The translations under genes were made by a program, and so were the position numbers. From Schistosoma haematobium (Eukaryota > Platyhelminthes > Trematoda > Strigeidida > Schistosomatidae): 64,000 bases of DNA. The number at the start of each line of letters is the position of its first letter. Position 1 is the first letter of the stretch. This document shows, in pieces, positions 12,801-24,800 of this stretch. Below the pieces are notes generated by a model. The model was given only the letters and a program-made list of their open reading frames with translations, ran no database searches and was not told where the DNA came from. The stretch lies in contig NC_067202.1 in the NCBI RefSeq assembly GCF_000699445.3, forward strand, positions 248,001-312,000, in the 5' to 3' direction.

Positions 12801-15800
12801 TATATGACAAGATTGTTACAAAACTAAGTTAATCTTTGTCAAAGTAATAGCCAGTCAGTCAACTACAACGTATGACCATGCACATTATGCAACAGTTCAA
12901 GTTGCCAAACCTCAATAGTACAACAAGGTGAACACCAAATTCATGGAAGCAGTTACCTCACTAGTATTAATATTTAAAAAAGCATCGGCATATAAGGATA
13001 TGATACATGGAGAAAGAGTTAGTTCGTGGAAAGAAAGATATGAAGCGATTTTAATCTCACGGTTTGAGGTAAGAAATTGAGTGTATACACCTACTCCATT
13101 GTGATCGATTCTGAGCCATGTCACCCAGGGTCTCCAAACATTGGTTACGATAGTCACACGGGTCCCAACCAAATAGTCTGATTCTACCAACGTAGCTCAG
13201 ACTAGAAGTTAGTGACTTCGAGCACTGATGCCACATTTTAGTTTGGCCGCTTCTAACTTTCTTTCAACCAACACTAACAGTAGTCAACAATGCTCGTCGT
13301 GGTGATCGGTGGCTGGTGATGCGTACTACTTGGTCCAACCATCTCATTCGATGTAGATTCACAACCTCATCAACTGATTTACCATCATCCCCCTATACCC
13401 TCCGTCTATCCTCACTACTACTTAGGCGGTGATGCCAACAGATGAGAGCAATATTTCCAAGACATCTGTGATCAAATACTGGTAACTTACGAGTATCCTC
13501 TAATTTTAATGGCCAAGTTTCGCAGTCATAAAGTAGGACAGAACGAACTGCTGCGCAGTATACTCGTCCTTTAATTGATAGTAAAAGTAAAAGTTGTTAT
13601 TTTAATTAAATAACAAATCACCATTATCTTTGGAGGAACTTAATTTCATATACAGTTACATGTATCAAGATAATGAAGAAAATAACGTAATTTTCAATTT
13701 TCAGACAAATTTTTGGCTATCAAATGGATTAATTTAAGTATTTCTACTTTACATGATGATGAGCCGGAAGAGTATGGTAAGTTGTGCAGTTTATTACTGA
13801 AATATAGCCTATTTTTTGATCCTTTCAAAAATAAACATCGTTTTATGAGGATAGTTAGGGAAAAAGTAAGAAGTTACATTAGTTTACTGAAATACAGTCT
13901 TTTTGATCTGTTGACTTCTTATCAAGACATTACAGACCATATTTTTACTCCAGTTTTATATGAATATGTTCAAGGAAATAATTGAACGTTTAATCTTTCA
14001 AACTGTCTGTACTCATTTAATATTTTAATAAGTAAACTTAATTAAATGAAGTAAAATGGAGTATAGACTGTCAATTCACTTCAATTTCAACCTGGATGTT
14101 TGCACATTATTCTACAGAAAAAAAATAAAATCACAATTGCCCCATGAAAATTAAATTAATCAACTATCAGTTCATAAAGCAAAGTTAAATATCGATTATA
14201 ATTTTAATAATAAACTGAAAAAAAAAGCGTTCTCATTAGGAATTTTTCGTTGTTTGATAATAAGTACAATCCATGTTGTCGACTGCCAAATATCGATTCT
14301 TACTCATAAATATGATTGATAATATTTCATTTCCGATAAAGATTTTACTTGAATAATCAACTCGGAGAATATAATTTTCTGATCATCTCTTTTATATAAA
14401 TAATAATCCTTTCAGATTTATTGTTATTTTAATGGTGAGATTGAATAAATTCGGTAATTTTACTAACATTCTTACCTTGGTTACGAAAATATATATGAAA
14501 ACAGATAGCATTCACCTAAGTAAATTTTTTTTTTAATAAAGAAGGAACGAATTGAGCGATGAAATTTCTTTTCAATTAGTTTTTCATCATGACTCTATAC
14601 TAATATACATAAGTATAATTTACACTAATGATATAATACTCATCCAGTGGATACGTTACGTAATAATTACATAATGACATTTAAATTAACATTGATTAAT
14701 TGAAAGAAAGAGGATTATTAATATTCAAAGTGATCAAGAAGTTGCTAAGTTGCGTAATGTAAGAAACAAAGAAGGAACAGAATTTTAACGGATAGTCAAT
14801 AGGATAGTAGTTACGTAAGAATCAAGAGATGAATGTTGAGAAGTTATAAGGCTCAAAAGCAACAGAAACAAAATTACAAAAGTTTAAAAAAAAAACAAGT
14901 GGAAGAATTATAAAAAATAGTTCTTTTGAAGGAAATCTTAAACTGATGGCCAGGGCAGAGAAAGTGGTTTTACGAATCTCTTTTGAATGCAAAGGTCCGG
15001 TTTGTGAACATGGATTGCGATGGCTTCCGCAAGCATGATAAATAGAAAAAAGTTTAGGTATTAAAATTGAGTTTATGAAATAGGAAAATCACTAATACTA
15101 AAATATTATATTAATAAATAAGAAATATGGTAATTTAATATTGTTGCTAAGACATCATATGTGACGATTGATTAAAGTGATGTTAGAATTCGAAATGACA
15201 ACATTGATAACAATGATAAACGTTGTGGTCAGTAAATTTCAATTCAAATAAGAATACAATACCTACATTGAAAGGTAACAAAGGTCGAATTTGTATGAAG
15301 TGCCACTATTGGCCATAACCATTTATTCTTTAAATTCGATGAAAACGATTATGCCTCTGACTAAGAAATTCGTTGATATGTCAGATATGTATTGTAGAGA
15401 GAATAGATAATAAAGTGTCAGTTTCTATTATGTAATTGATTTAATTCATTTTAAAGAATAGATCTCATGTAAACCTTCAACTTTACTAATCTTTTATTTC
15501 AGCCATAGTGGCTTGCATTATATACTCCAATGGAAATATATCAGTTTACTTTGAGAAGGTAAGTCAAACTGTTCGTTAATACATTATGCTATAAATATGC
15601 GGTATTGGATTCATAGTGTTGAGTATTTCCAGATAGGATTTTTCTTGTTAGCTTTATGCGGGTAAATTTTTTTAATCTACTTGCTCTCTATTCTGTCAGA
15701 GAACAATCAAAAAATAACTTATGAATGAGACTAGCAGTAGCTGTAATATGTACAAACCATCTGCACTCAATAGTTTGAAACTCTTCACCAACATAATATG

Positions 15801-18800
15801 TGCCATTAGTCTTGCTGACATCCTTCATAGTCCCACGCTGCACACTATGGTCTTCTCTCAAAACTTGAAGGAGGATTAAATGGAAAATTTAGCAGGAACT
15901 GGTAAAATAATAGAATAAATTAACTGACAAATTTAAAAATAAAATAACTTTTCATTCATACATGTAAGTTATGTGTTCGGTTGATTTTCCCTTATTCCAT
16001 GAACATTAAAAAGAAACACTAAAACGAAGATGGATCCCGCTCGCGAGATCGTGGATGCGCACTGCTGAGGAGTCCCACAATAGGACAAAACGCCTGTCCA
16101 GTGCTTCCATGTTTTCAATAGTGGTCTAAGATCAATCGGTTCATGATCTCAATCAAAACTTAACAATCTCCACAACCCCTAAACTGGACAGTATATGGTT
16201 GCATAACTTCTTTAGCCCTTAACTAAAGTAGATTTATCTATATTTTGAAACAGATTTGGCTAACAAGTCTGAAATTTTACAGAAGTTATCTCCTATTCTC
16301 AACTATTAACCAACTTGAAAACATCATTAGACATTGTCACATATTTGGAATAAGTAGTAAGTAGTCAAGCGGCCATAAATATAATGCAACAAGCAAGTGT
16401 TTTTGAATTATGTTCCATTTTAACGGCGTCGTTAATATAAAAATTTGACATCAAAATTATACCTAAATCAAAATGTAATTTATTGTTATAGCAATTTGTT
16501 TCAACCAACACGAAACGTGAATAGACTAAACTGTGATTTATTGAACTAAATAATTAACTGGAATTTTTTTAACCAGTTCAGTTTTTTTGTGTAAAATTGT
16601 CTCAAGACTAACAGTCCGTGTTTAGTGCACATTTCTCTTAACAGAGAGAAATACTTATCAATGACTAAATCTATTTCACAATTCTTAATGGTATCTGTTA
16701 TTAAGTATAAAACAAGGTAGTTTTTCTACTGATAAGTAAGTAAGTACGGTCAGTAAATAATTAGTTTGCTATAGTAATTGTTTTTAACTATCAGAATGTG
16801 GAAAAGTAGATACATAAATGAACTGATTCTGAATACACAATGAATTTTTTTCTCCCTAAGGTGGGCAATTTAATCATCCAGATTGACTCATCAATCTCAT
16901 AGAATAAACTGGCGCTACAAATCTCCTTCACTATCAAGGATTTCTATTACACTTTCAAGACAGTGTAATACTACATTAAGTTGAAAATGCCTTAAAATAT
17001 TCTTAGCTTTTCAACTGACATACAAACTCTGGGTGCGTACTTCTAAGGAATCCCATACTAGGATGAATGATGCATACAGTGATTTCGTGTTTCTAGTGGT
17101 CCTCCAACTAATGTCAGACCGTTGCGTAAACTCTGGAATTGAATATGCGGTATATGAACTGAATTACACGACATTTTAGAGATTTGTAGTTATTGCTAGT
17201 TTAATTAAAATCCTTTGATCACTTAAAACTCTTTTTCAGATGGCATCAATTGCTCATAGTCTTTGCTTGTTCAATGGAACAAATTAACGACCTTACTTCT
17301 GATACAAATCTCATTCCATCTTAAGTAGACGTTGTTTCTACAATGTATTACGAATATTTTTTTGGATGAGGTTAAAGGTTAGTGGGTATAGATGCGTTAG
17401 AAGGACTGTTAAAAGGACTGTTAAAAAAAACTGAAGTATAACTATATCTTCAAATCCCTCCACAAATATTACTTGAATGATAGAGATGATGAAAAATACT
17501 GAATATAAGAAAGACGGATAAGTGGCAGTGCGGGATCGTGGATGCGCACTGCTGAGGAGTCCCATACCAGGCTGAACATTTCTTAAATTATTCATACTCA
17601 TAATTCTCATGATTATATATGAAAAGTATGAGAATATAAATTATTTATCTTAATATGTAAGGGATTCTAACAATTTTTAACTCAAAGTTGGTCACAATTT
17701 ACGAGCGGTTTAAGTTGCGGTAAAACTTAATGAGTTAAGAGGGAGTTTATACATAGATATAAAATGACTCATTGATTACTATTCATTAAAAGTATACAAA
17801 CTAATTCATACAATAATAACTCCCTACATTTCAGATTATTCCTTTTTGCCTCATCTTAACACTGGTAATTCAGACCTTATGTAAGCAGATCATTCAGTCA
17901 AAGCTACATTAAAGAAACAATCTGATCAAAGCATTTATTGTCTATAATTAATTCAACACTCAGATTTTCCATTCTAGTTCTAGCTACTGTTACTTCGCTT
18001 ACTTTGATACTGATAGACCTACAAATCTGATGGAAAATAATTTATCAAATTGTAGTGAACAAGAACACGGGTGGGGACAATCGGAATTATTTAACATAAC
18101 AATTACAGACTATCTCAATAAAATCTGAATACCATATAGCAAATTGTCAATTTGCAAAATATTCATGCATCAAACCAAACTGGACTGTTTCTGTTGCAAA
18201 AACCAATCCATTGTCTCCCATTCTATTGTTCATGCGTTTTCTTACAAATTCCATTGTGTTCTTGCTCTTTCTTTCTTGATCTTCCCCAGTTTTTGTTGCC
18301 AGACATCACGTTCTTTTAACTGACGTTATATACTACTCATATCAATATAAGTAGCTCACACCACAAAATATTCTTCATTGTTTCATATTGTTCTTCCTCT
18401 TCAGATACCAACAGAATTTGGAAACAATGGAGGAAAAATAAGTATTACAGATGGTTATGATTATGCTACATATAATGCAAGTGAGATTTACATATTTTGT
18501 CTAAAATAACTTAAACTAGTTAACTCATGATACAAAATATTCCTTATTCAATGGCAAATATGAATATTTCTAATTCATTCAGTGAATATTCAGTTAGTTA
18601 TAATTTTACTTGTTGATAATTAATCTTTTATCTGGTGACCATGTGAAGAACAATTTTAACCAATTAAGTTTTCGATTTCACTAAAATAAATCGTATTCAC
18701 AGTAGTGCATTTACAGGAGTAAGATAGCTAGAATGAAAACTGCCTACTGCACTAACCCATTCATTATATGCAGTAGTTATATTAGTATGGTATAAAATAA

Positions 18801-21800
18801 CTATTGTTTACAATCCTTGTCGGGTAGAGACAGGTATCTACCTCAGTACAATGGAAGTTGGTCGCGCAATTTCGTGGATTGGTTGATGTTAGAAACTATC
18901 ACCATTGGATGCCGGCTCAGTGGTCCAGTTGGTTAAGCGTTCGCGCGCGGGACCGAAGGCCCTGGGTTCGAATCCCGCCCGCGGGGTCGTGGATGCGCAC
19001 TGCTGAGGAGTCCCACAATAGGACAAAACGGCCGTCCAGTGCTTCCAGGTTTTCAATTGTGATGGTCTAACATCAATCGGTACATGATCTCAATCAAAAA
19101 CTTAATAATCTCCACAACCCCTATACTAGTTATTCTTTACAATGTTTGTCAAATTTCTCATAAGGTCTGAGCAATAAAACGTTCTTGATATTCTATAGAA
19201 AAGGTAAGACATATGCATTTTGGACAAAAAAAATTATGACGTTTTGTAGGTTAATATTGAAGAGAACCGTGATAATCTAGTTGTAAGAATCATGAAATTG
19301 TATGCTGTATGATGGAAAAAAAATTCCATCTTGAATTTCATTCAAAGTAAAACAGTTTTTAGATTTAAACCCTGTAAATTCATTTAATTTTTTTTACCTA
19401 AAATTTTGCATTTACTTTCGTATAGCTGGACTATACATCATTAAAACTTCGTACAGTAATATTAAAACTCCGAAAATCATGATAAGATCTGGGACGTTGG
19501 TTGAATTCGCCCCAAATACAAGTAAATAAATTGAAATTTTTTAACAGTATCCCATTTAACACAAAAAAAAATATTGATCCTTTAATATAGTAACGCTTCA
19601 TTTTGAAAGTTTATCAAAATAGTTACTAAGCAATTTATTGCATATGCAACTATTAATTATATTCGTTTTATGACTAAACAACTGACTCATGATTTCAATC
19701 TGTGAAAATTTCTAAAACTCTCCACAAAACACATTCTGATAATAATAATCACCTGCTCACTAGTGACTGACTTCAGGAGACACTTCTGGAGTTCTAGTAA
19801 GAAGTCGTTACCAGTGGAGTTCAACCAGGTCTGTTGTGAGATAGGAACTCACTGAAGACAATGGTGTACGGTAGCGCAACTTCGTGGATTGCTTGAAGTT
19901 AGACATTAACACCGTTGGATGCCGGCTCAGTGGTTTAATGGTTCAGTGCTCGCGCGCGAAGCCAGTAGGTCCTGGGTTCGAGCCCCGGGTGGTGTGGGCT
20001 CGTGGATGCGCACTGCTGAGGAGTCCCATAACAGGACGGAACGGCCGTCCAGTGCTTCCAGGTTTTCAATGGTGGTCTAGCTTCAACTGACTCATGATTT
20101 CAATCTGTGTAAACAATTTTCGGTTTGAAGAGTCTTAAGGTAGGTAAAAGTTGTATAATTATTTCAATGATCATTAATTACATTAATAAATAGTAATCTA
20201 CAATGTTCTTGGAATAAATATTACTTTAGGGTTACCTAGAAGAAACAAAAAAATCTAATTTCAATGACATGAAATAATTTACTTTCATAATACTGAACAA
20301 GATATTCACTAAAATTACATTCAAATTAGAAGTGGTTAGTTGATAAAAACCGTTAATATTTATTCTTTTAATCAGAGAGGGGTTCTTGTGGATATTATAG
20401 CAATTTAATAGTTGAGTTCATGAGTCAGTCGAAGTTAGCAGTGCGCATCCACGAACTCGCCTAGCAAGACTCGAACCCAGGGCCGATTGGTTTCTCGCGA
20501 AAACGCTGAGGAGTCCCATTCTAGGTCGAAACGGCCTTACAGTACTTCCATGTGTTCCATGGTGATCTAGGTTCAATTGACTCATGAACTCAACTATTAA
20601 ATTTATTCTCTTAATATTTTCATTTATAACTATAACTTAAATTGTAAATTATTTTAAAATTACAGAATAAGTATCTTTGAACTACTCAAAAACAAATGAA
20701 GTTTTTGATATAACCAAGAAAACAAAGTGTTGCCATTTGTCACGAGATAATACGATCGGTCGTGTGATAGGATGAGTACACAAACAATAAACTGGTTAAT
20801 GGACTGGATATTCAATCAGTTCACTAGATAGATCATTTTATTAGATCACACGTAAACATGCGTAATATCTGACTGAAAATTGAGAACCAGATTAGACAGA
20901 CAATAATTCAATAACACAAGTTAAACGAAGAAATATCTCGTTTAAGTTGATTCTTCATCAAGAGTTTGTAATAATACACAAGTTTTACGATTAAGACTAA
21001 AATTAATTTAACAATGTATTTACATACTTACTCTTTGGTCAGAAACTAACTGAACACTTTTTTCTTTTCTCGACCTGTCTTTTCTCAACGTCTTGATATG
21101 ACAGTAATTTATTCACTCAGAGTACAAGCAATCAACCACAATTTAATCGCAATAAAAACCCTTAACGAACAACAACAGAAATAGTCAATTATCTTATGAA
21201 TTATAGTTATCAGCTAATTACGGTCTACATCAGTTTTATTAGATTTACTTCAACAATGTTAGAAGTGTGAGATTAACCATCATTTTTCTAATGTTCTATA
21301 AAAGTTCAAATCGAACACTTTCGAATATTTTTACGCTCATTTAGTGCGTGATTGCTGCATGTAAGAGCACGATTTTAACTAAAGATTTCAGTACACTTAT
21401 TTAAAGCTATCTGCTCATGTTTTCTATGAACACGCTACTATAGTACATCCCAACTAACAGGATGTAAAAAGTAAGTAAAGTGTAAGTTAGAGCTTAAAAT
21501 AAAATCTCCGGTGGAAATTGTACTTTCATATTCAGCACTCACTCACTAAGTGAAAGGAAAAATGCCAAAGAAAGCTTGATATTACACACATATTGAACAT
21601 TATGAAACAAATGTGCCAGAAATTCACGGACATGAATTCTATCTCTCATGGAAGCCGATATCCTCACAAGTCAAGTAATTATAAATTATCCAGAAGATTT
21701 AATATTGACTTAAGTAATATGAGTTTATTTGTTTTCTCTAACGACTCAATTAATGTCTAATTATTTTGTTCTCTCCCTGAAAGTTTGTTCAGAGCAAAAA

Positions 21801-24800
21801 ATTTGTGAGACATGTATTAAAGCATCCACTTTAAATGAAAAATGTTACTGGTGTCCAATTGTCAATAAATGTAGTCATGGATTTGATATCCACAGGCCAA
21901 TATGGATGTTAAAAAACTGTTATATTAAAGTAAGTTTTGAAAAATTAGTTGCATTTTGTTGAACATTAGTGTATTCATCTTCACAAATCTACCTTAACTT
22001 ATAGTGTAGTTTGAAGTAACAAGAACATAGAAATCGTTATCCAAGGCAATGTATAGCAACTCACGTGCAATTGAGTTTGTTCACATTTAATTCTGTTAAG
22101 TTATTAACTTATTTAACGGACTGAGTCATTTGTACAACAACAACGTATCTGTAGCATAGTATCTTTATTATTGTTGCGAATGTATGAACATGTATGCTTG
22201 AGCATTGCTTACTGTCAACGCATATATTCATCCTGCTAGCTTTACTATTAGTTGCTTAATTGATTCGATATATATATGTATATATACATTAAATCCTATA
22301 CACATTCGACTCGCTGACTCACTCATTCTTTTCTCTACTTTGTGGTCTGAGCTATCTGCTAATAAAACTGTAATCGCTGCTTCTCTTTACCTTCTTATTT
22401 CAAACACCATTGAGGTTTATATTATAACGATTACTAAGGTGATTGGTTAACGAAGCACAGCCACTACATGGTAAGAAAATAATACGTAAATCTATAGTCT
22501 ACTATGTTTAAATCACTGAAAAAATTAACAAGTGTCAAACTACAGGGGATTTACAGTATATTTTTAACTTTGTATTGGGAGAAAGAACAAAGTGTTTAGG
22601 TACTTTGCTAAATGTGTTTTTAGAATCTTTAGCAGTGTGTGAGAAAAAAGTTTCAGAATGAACATTTGTACCTCAAAGGTTATGTTCAACTGTTTACAAA
22701 ATTTACCAATAAAATATTTTAAATAATATTTAGAATTATGAATATTGAGAAATCTAGCACATTATACCTTCAGCACCTTTTAGCCTTACAGTCCAATGCG
22801 AGTACAAGCTTTCTGATTATGTATCCATCAGCAGTTACTTGCTTACCAAAGAATGATATTCCAGGAAGTTCAAACACTTAGTCCATCTTTTACATGAAAT
22901 GAAATTAATAAGAATCATGCAATTTATTAGCGTAATACCTATTGAACACTTACACAATTCGTGAATTTGTGAGATCAGCTTTCGGTTTTTATTGATTGAG
23001 ATCATGAACCCATTAGTGTTAGACCACCAATGAAAACCTTGAAGCACTGGACGACCGTTTTGTCCTATTGTGGAACTCCTCAGCAGTGCGCATCCACGAT
23101 CCAGGTTTTTAAGCTGTGCATACAGTATGGTTGATTTCTGTGAGATGAATCGTATCATATAAGGAATGGACTTGAGAAGTTCTTATCGCATCCATTGATA
23201 TTTTGTTTGCTTTTTTTCAGAACACTACAAAGTGTCAAGTGTCAACCACTTCAGTGTACAAACAGGAGCATGGTCTGAGCAACATGCGAACCACTGAGTA
23301 TTATTCAAACATTTTCCCTAACTACAGCTTTACAAACTATGCAAAAACAACTCTTGAACTATCAACAACAAATTCATTAAACTCTAAAACCACAAAAAAT
23401 GGATTTCTGACTAACCAACTTCCATCATTTATTTGGAATTATAGGAACCTAGACAAAAGTGGTATCAGTCTCCCTTTATACTCGTTCATTTTAATGCCAA
23501 CTGCATTAGCGGTCCTTTTTCTAAGTCTAATGTGTGCTCTGTGGTTATGTGTATATAAAAGATCAAAAGTATGTTATTGTCTCACTAAAAAAGCTGAATT
23601 TTTTAGTGTAGCATTTTATGTCTTTCGGCATAATCCATTAAAATGAGTTATTAGATACACGTTCAGTATAGACATCTATAATTTCAATACACTTTCTGTA
23701 TTTATTACCAAACCCTAAGTCATTTATAATTTTTGTGAAGGTGATTACTTGAAGTAGGTACATTTTAATTCAGAATGTCGATTTTTTATTTAATTGTGAT
23801 ATACGGTTCAACTCGACTAATGTACAATTGATCATTACAACTCTCCAGAAGGCGAAGGCAAAGACAAAGATGGTGTTGAAAGCTGTAATTAAAATGTTCT
23901 GACTCAGACTACTTACAAATTATGTATATTTATGCACAGTCAAATTGATTGACATAATAACATAGAGGTGGTACTATTGTGTTGCTTAATACTCGTGAAT
24001 AACATACACAGCTGTAGTGATAAATAGTTTCCTTCATAATTTCTTGTATATAATCTACAAAAAAACAAAAGGATTTCTGTCTAGAGTGAAAATTAGAGTA
24101 AAAGATTCAGTAAATCAAATGACTTATTTATATATCAACTGATTGTGAAAGATCCACGACTTGTTTCAGATTTTATCACAAAAGAGGAGGCAATAAAAAA
24201 TAAGGCTTAGAAATATGAAAATATTTGTTACTGGAGAAAAGAATCCCTATATTCCATTTCGCGGGAAAGATTTCAACGTCAAGTAGATCACATATTTTTA
24301 ATTACCATATATTGTTCTAAAAATGTAAACAATTAGTTTTATTAGGGGATGTTGGCAACTCTTACACTCTTTTTAAACTTGTATTAAACTAAATTATCTT
24401 CAGTTATTTAGATGGGTTCCATATAAGTTTCTTAGTTGTTTGTTTTTCATCACAATGTTTGGGTATATTACATAGTCAGACGTTAAACCTATGAAATGTG
24501 TCTTCGAAAACTTATCTGAACATTGAAGGTATCTATCAGTATCAACACTAAGCTTCATCTCAAGTCGAAGTACAACGTGTTAATTAGTGATAATATCTCT
24601 CCCAAAATGAGCTCCATTTAAAAGTATAAATATAGTTAGACCTCTTTGAAAAGCTTAATATAATATTTCTGTGTGGATTCTCAAAGGAATCTTGTACCAG
24701 TCCAGTTTCATAGTAGTTTATTCTACAGCTAAGCTTGATTACTTATTGTTGAATACGACTGATCTCCGTTATCGTGATCTTCTTTGAACAAAGGTTTGAT

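Larger units (their letters stand above)
15559..18404. other. PLXDC intron with SINE-A fragments
   Basis: AT-rich intron. Apart from SINE-A pieces at 16033-16192, 17024-17112 and 17522-17576 and a dispersed repeat D copy at 18054-18345, I see nothing. Confidence 0.6.

Noticed and set aside
13713..13985. 90-codon ORF as a stand-alone gene
   Set aside because: Its first part is PLXDC exon d; the rest is intron read-through beyond a GTAAGT donor.
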